From Aldrovandia affinis (lineage: Eukaryota > Chordata > Actinopteri > Notacanthiformes > Halosauridae), in contig JAINUG010000109.1 of NCBI GenBank assembly GCA_029706075.1, positions 2,803,501-2,867,500 on the forward strand: a stretch of 64,000 nucleotides of DNA. Direction: 5' to 3'. The position numbers and the translations under genes were made by a program. Below, in pieces: positions 11,649 through 23,300 of the stretch. The first letter of the stretch is position 1, and every line of letters begins with the position of its first letter. The notes under the pieces were generated by a model, which was not told the DNA's origin, made no database searches, and saw nothing but the letters and a program-made list of their open reading frames with translations.

Positions 11649-12859
11649 GTGCCCCTTTAAACTCTACACCCCATCTCAAAAATTTCATCTTTTGTTGACT
11701 TACAGCCTGAAATGAAAACATATTAAATCAGACTTTTTCAACCTTTATTTCCACATTTTACTCTACAACTTTCAAGTGTTTTTTAAAATGTATTTCTGAA
11801 CATTAATGAAAAATAATCAACTAGAATAACCTGGATTGATAAATCTACACCCCGCTTATCATACCAATTGTAAACTATCCCAGGGGTAACCAATCACCTT
11901 CCAGATCACACACCAAGCTAATTGGCCTCCACCTGTGTTCAATTGTAGTGATTATGATTACTTCAGAATAAAATCAGCTGTTCCTAGAGGATTCAACTGC
12001 TGGATAATGTATTTCAGAGTAAAGAATCCACCATGAGCAACATGGAGCTTTCAAAATAACTCTGGGATAAAGTTGTGGAAAGGCACATATCAGGAAATGG
12101 GTATAGAAAGATTTCAAACACTCTAAAGAATCTGATGCCATGTGGCAAAAGTGTTGGGGTCAGATGAAACCAAGATTTTTTTGGCCTAAATGCAAAATGT
12201 TACATTTGGCAAAAACCCAATCACTACACCATCCCTACTGTAAAGCATGATGGTGGTAACATTCTGTTATGGAGGTGTTTCACATCAGCACGGACTGACT
12301 GGGGCACTTAGATAGAAGGGAAAATGGATGGAGCAAAATACAGAAATATCCTTGAGGAAAACTTGCCCTCTGCAAGAAAGTTGAAATTGGGAAGGTATTT
12401 CAGTATGACAATGACTCAAAGCACACAGCTAAAGCAAGTGGCAGTGTTGTCCTTGAGTGGCCTAGTCAGAACCCAAATCCTATTGAAAACCTGTGGAATG
12501 ACATGAAGAGCACAGTCCATCGACGGTCTCCACGCAACCTGACTGAGCTTGAACAGTTCTGTAAGGAAACAAATGTTTCCCAAACTAGGTGTGCAAAGCT
12601 GGTCAAGACATATCCAAAATGACGCATGGCTGTAATTCAAGCAAAGGGCCCTTCTACCAAGTGTTGACCTATCAATCCAAGTTATTATACTTTTTTATTT
12701 TTTATTAATGTTCAACAAATTTTAGACTTTTTTTTCATTTGGAAGTTTTAGGGTAAAATGTGTAAATAAAGGTGGAAAAAGTTTTTTTATTAAATGTCAG
12801 ACTGTAAGGCAACAAAAACTGAAATTCTGGAGACAGGGTGTAGACTTTAAAGTGGGAAA
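11649..12859 (+). mobile_element. Tc1-like element with broken transposase
   Basis: The left end GTGCCCCTTTAAACTCTACA and the right end (TGTAGACTTTAAAGTGGG) form a diverged terminal inverted repeat. Between about 12010 and 12620 the plus strand shows scattered Tc1 blocks across frames: SDETKIF, NPIENLWNDMKS, TVHRRSPRNLTELEQFC. Many stops and shifts show it is inactive. Confidence 0.75.
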
Positions 12860-12905
12860 TATATAGGGGCATATACAGTATATATATATATGCCCCTATA
12901 TATTT
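12857..12905. repeat. Perfect 19-bp inverted repeat
   Basis: Bases 12857-12875 and 12887-12905 are exact reverse complements, separated by 11 bases. The arms centre on GGGGCATATA / TATATGCCCC. It overlaps the right end of the preceding Tc1-like element and may be a remnant of a second inserted end. Confidence 0.8.
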
Positions 12906-15639
12906 GTTATGTCATGCCTCAAACTCAACACGACATAACAAATATTAGCACATCAATAAGAGAAAATGTGTAATCCAACTATATGTTATTTTATTATCAT
13001 TACATTTTTATAATTAAACATTCACTAATACATCATCTAATAAGCACACAGTAGCTCCTATACAGTAGTGGGCAGATGATTGATGATTGGTTTTTATCTG
13101 CTGTGAATAATGTGCCAAATTGACCGTGTGAATTCCTGTTGATGTCGGTAATGCCAGTACCGGAGAAGCCTGTCTGCGATGAATTATTTTTCTGCGCTTC
13201 TATTAACAGGTCAGAATGACACAGGGGTTTTATTGAATAAGGGAATATGCCAAGCTAGAATCTTCTGGTCAGATCTTCTCGGACTGGTCTAGTAAAATTT
13301 TTTGGGGGAGTGTCTAGCTAGCCTGTGTAAATTGTTCACACTTAAGTTAGGCATATATTCCTCTTCCGCTACTAATCAAGTTTTATAATCAAAGTTTTGG
13401 CTGGCTAGAGTATCATTTATTTATTTATTAGTTTATTTCTTGCATTTTCTTAGATTACGCTTTTATCCACATAAATATAAACAATAAAATAAGATGGTTT
13501 GGCATATCAGTATTTGTATAAGGATCCTCAACAAGCAATTGCATTTAAAAAGTATTTTATTATGTAATTTCTTACACTTATTATGTAATTGCGCCACTGC
13601 CCACTGCAAAAAACGCAAAAATACTATTTCTGATGTAATAGCTTAGGTCATATTTCTTTCGGTATCTTTTTTTATAAACCATGTGTATATTGGGATCTAT
13701 CATGCGTTCTGTAGATTTAAGAACACAGTTAAACAGTCTTTTAACACTTTGTGAAGGCATATTGCACAGTGTTTATTGTTTGAGTATTAGAATATTCACC
13801 TGATATAGGCTACACAGCCTTTGGACACTCTAGATCTAGAAGTAGAGAGCATAATAGCTACTCTGAGTGTCTGAACCTTGAAAAAGGTTGACCTGATCGA
13901 AACGTCACTCATTTTGCAAATGAAAGCGTCACATTTCTGTTGCGTTAATATGGGATAAATGTACATTTTATTTTCATATTTGTCCGGGGATTGTTTCCCA
14001 CGACCCATTGTTCAAGGTGGACAATGCGTGTTTTCCTTTTTCTCCACTCCGCACAGGGATCCCAACCCATTTTCACAGAACCATCATTGTGTGAGAAAAT
14101 TATGTCTCTGATGCTCAGATAAATAAAATATTTTTCCCCTTCCTCTTTCTTTTATTTATCAGTATTATTGAGAGTTTTGGGATTGTCTCTTATATGCACT
14201 ATATGCATCATCTACAGTTAAGTGGTGTGCAACATGGACTAACACAAGTTAAACAGAGCCATCTTCGCCAAGTATTTCTACTCACAGGAGTGGCAGCCGT
14301 GTCCCAACAACTGGAATCCACAGCCTCAACCATGACAAAACAAGCATCGCGCTTTACTCTTACGTCTGTGGTCGCGGGGTCACGCTCTCCAGTTAAATCA
14401 AACACGCTACGCTATGCCACTGCTCTGCCTACTTCATGTGCTGTGTTCTGGCCTTATGGCAGCGTGACGAAAGACATTTATTACTAAAGACTCGAGACTG
14501 GAAGCTGGAAGGATACGGGTCAACACAGAAACCTATGTGATGCATAACTGGCTTTAGCATGTGCACAGAGGAGGTCTCTTAAGCGGTCATTCCTGATCCA
14601 AACAACTTCAAAAGATACAGGATTTCCATCTTCATGTAAATCCTGTCTTTGATTTTTCATTCAGTGCTTAATAAAACATTTGGGACATTTTTCAGGTAAT
14701 CCTATTTATTTCTATACATTTTGGGGCATTTTATCAGACTTATTCAAAGTGACTTACATATTTCTTTAATCAGTCCCGGTTCTAGCCTGGGCCAATTGGG
14801 GGGCAGCTTAATTACACTAAGGATTTTTTTTATCCATGGAACGCTGTGGCCTACTAAACTACGTTTTCCTCATGTCAGTCTACAGCATATACCAAATATT
14901 ATCTTCCCTTTTCTTTGACCCCCTCTCCCTTATTTGAGAAAAACTTCATTATATGCTGAATTGTTAAACATTTATATTTCTTTAGGATTTTTACCCACCA
15001 GAGGACAACTTTATATTATTGTTAATACATTTTAAAATTAAAATTAAAAATTAAAATTAATCTAAAAACAAATTAATAATTAGAAATAATTTTCATACAC
15101 ACTCAGTCATTTGCTTGAAACTTCTGATGAAGAGGATTTGTAATAGCAGACCACTGCTCTCTTTTTTTGCTCCATTTACTTGAAAATGTTTATCCACCAC
15201 CACCCCTTCTAACTAAAGATATTACTACATTATTTTCAATTCATCGTATACACATACTCATCAATGTCCTTGAAAGTTGTGATCAAGAGAATTTGTAAGC
15301 CTACTGCCATGACAAAAATGTTATTCACCTGAACCATGTTGAATAAGTCAAACTGTCTTTTAGACAGGGGAAAAACTACCATACCTCCTGCAAAAGACAA
15401 AGCGACCACTTCACAGCATGAGTCTCCAGATTCTCTTCACCAAGATCCTCACAGCCTTCTCCATATCTAGGCCCTTGGTTATCAATTTTTCATGAGCCAA
15501 AACCACCTAATTCTTCTTTCTCTCATGGAGCATAGTGTGACAGAAGGTAGTTATGACCCGTGATGGAATGTAGAAAGAACTCTCACATGATGCTGAAGAC
15601 ACCCCAATCACCAGTGTCGTCACATACGGTTTTTAAATT
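12906..15639. other. No gene recognised
   Basis: AT-rich sequence with degenerate AAATT runs near 15030-15060. The short frames at 13796-14008 and 14194-14487 carry no family motif that I recognise and no supporting splice structure. Confidence 0.4.
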
Positions 15640-15945
15640 CCTAAAAGGGATTAACAAAGTGAAATACCAAAGATTTTTGTTAAATTAGATTAAAAAATAT
15701 TAAATTAGTTAAAGGCAAATTCCGCACAGATATTAGGAAGTTTTTCTCTACACAGAGAGTTGTCAATGCCTGGAACAGCTTGCCAGGTCGGGTAGTAGAG
15801 TCAGAAACACTTGGGCTATTCAAGTCCAGGCCAGATATAATACTAGATACTCTTTAGATTAGGACATGACGAGCCTAGGTGGGCCGAACGTCCCGTTCTC
15901 GTCATTATGTCTTCTTATGTTCTTATGTTCGTAAGGGGTCCACAT
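15640..15945 (+). mobile_element. CR1-like LINE 3' end fragment
   Basis: The sequence is close to the 3' end of the LINE at 16042-17155: GTTGTCAATGCCTGGAACAG, the GGGCTATTCAAGTCCAGG block, and the ATGTTCTTATG tail. It encodes RVVNAWNSLP and LGLFKSRPDI. It is a second, more truncated copy placed directly upstream in the same orientation. Confidence 0.8.
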
Positions 15946-16041
15946 CAGTGGAAAATTTGCAACATGGATTTTGCCACATGAATTTGCCATTTCAGGCAAT
16001 CCGTTTCAGCTAAGTTTTTCTTAATTTTTCTCATTTTGTTC

Positions 16042-17155
16042 AGAAAGAATTTGACAAGGTACCACATGAGAGGCTCATTGCTAAAATGAATTCAGTAGGA
16101 ATTGCAGGAGTAGTTTCAGAGTGGGTTCATAATTGGCTGCAAGGGCAAATACAAAGGGTAACAGTAGGTGGGGCCATATCTGACCTTGGTGCTGTGGGCA
16201 GTGGTGTCCCGCAGGGATTGGTGCTGGGACATCTGCTCTTCCTTATTTACATAAATTATCTTGATATGGACGTTAGTAGCAAAATAGTTCAATTTGCAGA
16301 TGATACTAAACTTGGGGGTTTGGCAAATAGTTTGGAATCGACTAAAGTAATCCAAGATGATTTAAACAAAATCCCCAAATGGGCAGATAGATAGCAGATG
16401 ACATTCAATATTATTAAATGTAAAGTTATGCATGTGGGAAATAAAAACATTAGACAGGAGTATTTTATGGGAGGAGAAAAGTTAGTAGGTATTCAATTTG
16501 AAAAAGACTTAGGAATTGTAGTTGATCAAAGCCTATCTGCATCAAAGCAGTGTGCTACAGCAGTGAAAAAAGCCAACAGGATGCTGGGATACATAGCAAA
16601 AGGTATTGAGTATAAATCAAAGAAGTTATATTAATGTTATATAATGCCTTTGTCAGACCTCACTTAGAATACTGTGTGCAGTTCTAGGCACCGCACTACA
16701 AGAAAGATATAGAAGTTCTTGAAAAAGTCCAAAGAAGGGCAACTAAACTGATACCTGGTATGAAAGGTAAAAGTTATGATGATAGACTTAAGGCACTCAA
16801 TCTATTTAAGCTTAGCAAACGGAGACTTAGGGGGGATTTGATTGAGGTTTTTAAATTCCCTAAAGGGATTAACAAAGTGAAATACCAAAGATTTTTTGAG
16901 ATAAGTGGGGTCAGCAGAACAAGAGGCCACAGGTGGAAATGAGTTAAAGGCAAATTCCGCATAGATATTAGGAAGTTTTTCTTTACACAGCGAGTTGTCA
17001 ATGCCTGGAACAGCTTGCCAGGACAGGTAGTAGAGGCAGAAACACTTGGGCTATTCAAGTCCAGGCTAGATATAGTACTAGATACTCTTTAGATTAGGAC
17101 ATGACAAGCCTAGATGGGCCGAACGGCATTATGTATTCTTATGTTCTTATGTAAA
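16042..17155 (+). pseudogene. CR1-like LINE reverse transcriptase, truncated
   Basis: The frame starts inside the polymerase domain at EFDKVPHERL. It continues with GVPQGLVLG, the catalytic FADDTKLGG (the YxDD box), QCATAVKKANRMLGYI, then RRRLRGDLIEVFK, SRTRGHRWK and FFTQRVVNAWNSLPGQVVE. An in-frame TAG at about 16393 and later stops break it. The endonuclease domain is absent, as in most 5'-truncated copies. The 3' end has a short ATGTTCTT-type repeat. The C-terminal pattern resembles the CR1 clade. Confidence 0.85.
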
Positions 17156-17811
17156 AGCCCAGCATTTCAACAAGTGCTTCCACGAAAAGCAAGCTCATTA
17201 ACGGACAGAAACGGCACCACTTCAGCTATGCTTTTTACGTTATAGCAGTTTTTCTCCACTTGTGATTGTTCTAAGAGATGAGATATGGTGTCACCAGTTG
17301 CCTGATTAATTTTGGCCTATAATCCTGCAGCATGCAAATGGTAATGGATAGAGGCATGCTTCTGGAATCCCCTGTCACTTTCGAGTGCCATTTTCCAGTT
17401 GGAAAACACTTTTTAGTCAAAACGAATCTGTATTATTTGTCCAACTAACCAATCATAAATTAGAATACCTTGAAATATATTATTATTTTATTTTAAACAG
17501 AGTATTTTGTGATGGGCTAAGACTCAATTGAGCGGGGAAAGACCAGGAAAGATGGTGGGAAAAATGTAATCATCTTTTAAAAATGTCAACATAATTGAAA
17601 TAAAGATCTCTGCTATAGCCTACTAGTACCCAAATCACGTTAGCTGGAATATATGTGTTTGGAATAAGGGGCAATGTAATTTGGGGGCAGAACAAAAATT
17701 GGAACCAAACCAAAGCGAACAAGAACCGAAACTTGTTCTTGTTTTGCATACACGTTAACCGACTTGTTGGCTTGTACCTCCTTGTCCTTTTGTATGCTTT
17801 TGGTGCTTGTA

Positions 17812-18266
17812 CACTACCGTTCAAAAGTTTGGGGTCACCTTCCATCTGGACTATGGCTAATCGGGCACTCCTTCATTCTTCAGCAAGATAACGACCCGAA
17901 ACACACCTTGAAGTTGTGCTTCACAGAACTATCTGGTGAAGGAGGAATGTGAACAACAACTCAAACTAAAGACCTGCCCTGCCCAGTGTCCAGACCTCAA
18001 TCCCATAGAACTTTTGGGACAAACTGGAAAGGAAGAGTGCAACCCACAAGTTTTTGGTGCTGCAGGATAGCTATGTTTTATTGAATGGCCACTGAGGATT
18101 TGTGACTATTTTTCAAGATTCAATTTTCAATATAATTTTTTGAACATTTCTTTGATGTTCATTTTGTTCATTGTTACATGTGTTTTTGTCATTTTAAAGT
18201 ATTTACAGGCATTGTCAATTATGAGATAAAAATAGTTTCAGCAGGTGACCCCAAACTTTTGTAGTG
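17812..18266 (+). mobile_element. Tc1-like element, internally deleted (copy b)
   Basis: Same family and termini as 11068-11622 (CACTACCGTTCAAAAGTTT), flanked by TA. The plus strand carries FILQQDNDPKHT, then PAQCPDLNPIE across a frameshift. A further internal deletion makes it about 100 bp shorter than copy a. Confidence 0.85.
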
Positions 18267-19156
18267 TAAAATCGAAGCAGGCCTCCTCTGAAAAATAGGT
18301 CTCAGTAGGACCTCCTTGCATAAATAAAGCTTAAATAAAAAATAAAAAATGATACGTCCTTGGTGTATGATCTCACTCTCTGCTGATGTAGTTATGTAAA
18401 CATAATAACATGAACGTCAGTCAGTCTTTCGCCTCGTGCACATTTTAAAGTGATTAATGACTTATATAAACGTACTAGTTATCTAACTGGACACATTGTT
18501 TAAGGACTTTGAAATTGATTGCATACAAAGCGAATGCGCATGACACCACTGCGTTGTGATTGGTCACAGTTTCGGGAGATTTATTGGGCAAATCTTCCCT
18601 GTTGCCAAATAATTTCCATCATTTTTTTATATTCTTTTTATGAAATGTAACATCTGTTTCTCTGTAACATGAACTGCTGTCAGCTTTTTTTTCACAGATG
18701 AAGTGTAACTAGTCAATTAAAGAAATATAATTGATCAAACTTCCCAGTTCTCTGGTATCACTAGATATATATAATTTTTATTCCTTGCAAGGCATTTGTT
18801 CAAGATGGGATTGTGTTAGCACACTAAAGGAACAATCATTGAAATCTGCCAAAAAAATATTAGCATAACTCAGGGACACAGTGTTACCATTGAATTATTA
18901 TTATTATATATACAGGGGTAAATACAATTAAGTACCAGAGATGCAAGTCAGTAATGAATGGTGTTGTATTTGGCCCTTGTGAAGACAGTAGTGTTGTATT
19001 TGGCCCTTGTGAAACCAGTAGTGATCAAGGAGGAGCAGTGAGGTCAGAATTTCCTGCTGTCAGGTAAGGAGGCTTTCAGAACCACGGACAACAGCATCCT
19101 AACCTACAGGCAAGCACAGCTGTTGCTCGTTGCCTTCATCAAGTCTGTGTCTAAAC
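18267..19156. other. No gene; short repeats
   Basis: An A-rich retroposon-like tail (TAAATAAAGCTTAAATAAA) lies near 18320. Near 18960-19020 a 30-bp unit containing GTGTTGTATTTGGCCCTTGT occurs twice in tandem. No coding feature is seen. Confidence 0.4.
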
Positions 19157-19352
19157 CAGTGGTTCTCAAACCTCTCCTCAGGACTCCAAGCTGGTCTATG
19201 CATTTTTATTCAATTCTACCACCAGCACACCTGATTCAGCTAATCAAGTGTTTGTTAATTAGTTGAGTATCCCTTGATTATTTGAATCAGGTGTGCTGGT
19301 GGTGGAATTTAACACCGGCTTGGAGTCCCGAGGAGAGGTTTGAGAACCACTG
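19157..19352. mobile_element. Palindromic hAT-like MITE, 196 bp
   Basis: The left arm starts CAGTGGTTCTCAAACC and the right arm ends GGTTTGAGAACCACTG. The inverted match continues through most of the element, so it could fold into one long hairpin. The 8-bp flanks GTCTAAAC and TCCTAAAG agree at six of eight positions, as expected for an old hAT target duplication. Confidence 0.8.
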
Positions 19353-20319
19353 TCCTAAAGGCAGTCTGAACTGTCTGAACACAGCCATAACATGGCTTTG
19401 TACTCCAAAACCACTCTGAAGATGGCAGGAATCTGCTTTCCCAATTCCTGTGGGTAGGACTTGTCATGTTGGTGGTCCCAGGTGTGGGATTGTTTTGTTT
19501 TGTTCATTTTTTGGTGGAAATGTTTTTTCCCTTATCCATCAAAAAGAGGTAGCAACAGGCCCAGGCTAATTCTCCCTCCTCTATGGAAAAATCACATTAA
19601 TTTAATGTTAATTATCCAAAAAACATAATATAAGTAAATATGACAACATGTGCTCACGTAATATACACATTTCACAATATCCGGTATATATGTGAAATGT
19701 GAGATATATGTGTGAATTGTAAAAAAAAAAATGTGAATTTTTCTGTGAGGGTTTTTCTTGATCTGGCACAGCCCTGTATAATGGCTCTACCACACCACAG
19801 GCCACAATCTATTGACTGTAGAAGGAGAGCCAGCACTGGGTTTTGTAGTGTAAATCCTGTATATCTAGAGCAGCGAGAATAGCACTCATCAGAACAATTG
19901 TATTTAACGCAAAGCTTTATGATCTACATAACAAAACTCATTCTGAGGATAAGCTTTATACAGTGGGTATAGAATAAGACAGCTGAAGGAGCTATATTTA
20001 CAACAAAGAACATGTGTTCTTGAAACAAAATCGTGTTTATTGATTATATGTGGCATCATTTCAAAATTTGTACTGTAATAATTTGTTTATTAATCACATC
20101 AAAGTGATGAAAAGCATGGGGACAGTTCAAACTAAATCTAAAACACTCAGGGGATTGTTCTGCAAATCAGCAAATAAACCCTGATTGGTCATCACAAACT
20201 GTGCAGTTATCTAAGCTTAAAGGTGATTGCCCAGTCTCTGAAGGCTGCAAAGATTGGTTGTTCTCCATAGATCCTGCAGTTGCTTAAGCTTAACATAACT
20301 TTCTCAGTCAATTGTAGGT
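19353..20319. promoter_or_regulatory. 3' flank of secreted-protein gene 2
   Basis: No other gene is seen. Minus-strand AATAAA hexamers occur at 20091-20086 and 20041-20036; the first is about 229 bp past the gene 2 stop codon, matching the spacing in gene 1. Confidence 0.45.
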
Positions 20320-23300
20320 TCAGACGAGTGTACAGTTGGCTATGGAGCGCTGGGTACACATCCAGTCATTGGATATCTCCTTGAATTCTGGGACACTGGT
20401 GAGACCACTTCCTGTTGACAAAATAAATATTGACATGGTAGAGTCAAATGGAGTGGGGATAGATACCAAAAAGTAATGAGGGGATTCAAAGTGCTAAAGA
20501 GTTAATTCTCTTACCATCCACTAGGTTGTAGATGTTGCAGTAGTTGGTGCCATTATCATGCACTCGTTCTAAATTCTGAGATGCAGAGATACCCTGTAGC
20601 AGAATCACAAAGTCAGTAGCAAAGCAAGAGAAATAAACATTTTTATTGAGCCTTAATTTGCTCATGACAACACCATCAACAATATTATTTCCCCTCCAGA
20701 GCAGGGGTCTCCAACCCTGGTCTGAGAGGGCCAAAGGGTATACTGATTTTTGTGTTCACCATAAAATCAGCAACAAGTTTAGACACAAGAAAGTAGCTGA
20801 GGTGAGTTAATAGGGTAATCAATAGCTTAAATTGATCAATTAAGTGCTAAGTGACAAAACCCAGCAAACCCTTGGATCTTCAGGACGCAAGGGGGCACTC
20901 TTAATTTCTCGAAGAATGAGTCCCTCTGCCTGACCTCACTCGGGGTTTCAAAGTACAGTGGAAACATATCAAACAATATTACAAGGGAGAAAAGTTTATT
21001 TAGTATTCTTGACAGTTATCAGATACAAAAAAGAGAGATGGCTTTGGAGATGTGTAGGATTGATTTAATGGAATTCAAATGATATAAATAGAATAGTGAT
21101 TTAATTGCTTTAACTGATCAATTACATTCTGAGTAACAATGAGAACCAGTATATCCTGCAGCCCTCCATCCTAGTGATGGGTGAATGAGGTGTCATGACA
21201 TCAAACATGGGTGGAACTACCATTTGCTACCAGTAACTCACTGAGTTTTAACCAATCATTGCGTTTTGTTGTTAAGACAAGTCATTGGTTCAAGTCATTG
21301 ATTGACAGCTAATTATAGCTACACCCATCTTTGATGTCATTATTCCCCATTCTCTCATCACTATTCAATCCTTTTTATAAACTTTAACCTCTTCTGAGGC
21401 ACAGTAGAAAGGGCGGGGCCCCATCTTACCACAAGGCGGCAGTTCAGGTTTAAAATGTCAGACTTCAGGTAGAAGTGCATGATGTCCACGTTCCGGTCCA
21501 GGGCTGTGGTGTGTTTGGCGATGATTTGGGTATGGTTGGCAGAAATAAGCTGGTACGGAAGAAAGAGTATAGAGCAATACTTTAATTTAAGGCCCTGTTT
21601 ACATTGTTGGGAAACGTGTAATACATATACATTTAGCAGAAATTCATCCAGAGAATTACACAGATTCATTTTTTTTACATTAGAATACATTTATACAGCT
21701 GGGTATTTATTGAAACAATTCAGGTTATGCACTTCGCTCAAGGGTACAACCAATAGTTAAATTGGGCCAGAATAAGGTGGAACCTTTAGTTGGTTGAGTA
21801 AGTAAATTAATCTTGAATATGACCGACCATTTTAAACATAAAAAATGTATATCCAATCCAGTCTAGCCAGTTTATACCACCTAACCAGTTAATCTCTCAA
21901 ACTCACAGTCACTGTCCTCCCCTCCTGTAATCTGGGTCTCCCTGCGCTGGAGTCAATTGCCCAACTTTTCATTCACTCATTCACATACCATTAGCTAGCT
22001 AGATACCCCTCTCATACCCCCTCCCAAGCTACAAGCCCAGTTCCCTTGCCATTACACTACACTGCTGCCCAATTTTCTTTTTAGTTGTCGGTGTATCAAA
22101 ATGTGTATTAAATCAGGAAGTGAGTGAACTGTGAATCTGTTGCAAGTTCTAAGTATGAACGCCACATGACAAACCCTGAATGGGAACAGAGCAGCCAGGA
22201 GACACGGAGTGGAGTTTGTCGGTCTACGGACCGGATTTTTATTTATTCATTTTTCTGTCTCTCCCCCCAGACATGGGAGAGAGACAGTGGGAGTAGCAGG
22301 TTAACATATAACAAAGACCAACACAAACAGACACAAAATCTTCACCCTACTCGCCGCAAAGCTTTCGGGTAAAAACAACAAACTAAAATAACAAGTTAAA
22401 ATAACCAAACTTACGGGACACCGCACCTCTTCCTCTGGAGTTCCCCTGGAACCTCCTCAGGCACACACATATTCAGTGACCTTTCAAGTGCTTCCCACCC
22501 ATTCATACTGAGACACTCGCCACCCCCCACAGTGAGAGTTCTGACAACCAGCCCCAAGACACTCCACTCTTTCAGTGAGTTCTTGGGCTGTTGCTCAGAA
22601 ACACTCTCCACTGTCGAGTGCGAGCTCTCCTTTACTAAAACCGAGGGCGAGAGGTGGACCCTCTTCCAGGGCACCCTCTCGCTCCTCCATAATCACACCG
22701 AGGGAGAGAGGCGGACACCTCTCCCTCTCCCTCTCCCTCTTCCCCACTCACACAGGAAGCACTCTACTCTGTCACTTTCAACAAACGCATTCCACAACAT
22801 TCCACAACATTCCACAACATTCGCACGTGCACACACATCACGACTAGACTGACTAACTCCCCACTCGCCCCACCTGCTCTTAAATAGGCTTAGTTTCTGC
22901 CTGGCTCAGGTGGGACTCGTGAGGCAATCACCCAATCACAATCACTCAACTCACATTCTCACAGACACCCAATCAGCCAATTGACTTCCATATCAATTGA
23001 CTGATTGCCACCTATTCAATAATTAAATCATAATTAAACCAATTATGGCCTTTGGAGCTCCCTTCCGGGCGACAGTTCACTCTCACACCCTGTGAGAGTG
23101 CCAAACCTGCCCCCGGAAAGTCTCACTGCTCCAAAGGCCTTCACAACATGTAAAGACACAGACAACCATACCACTCCCACGTGGCCGAGACCGACATCTT
23201 CCACAGAATGTAATTAAAATACCACACAAATGGACACACATGCACACACACACACATGCACACACACACACATACAAACATAAAACCTGGCTCTATTTGA

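Noticed and set aside
20703..20890. Complete MITE starting CAGGGGTCTCCAACCC
   Set aside because: The left end looks like a hAT-type terminus, but no inverted right end or target duplication could be found.
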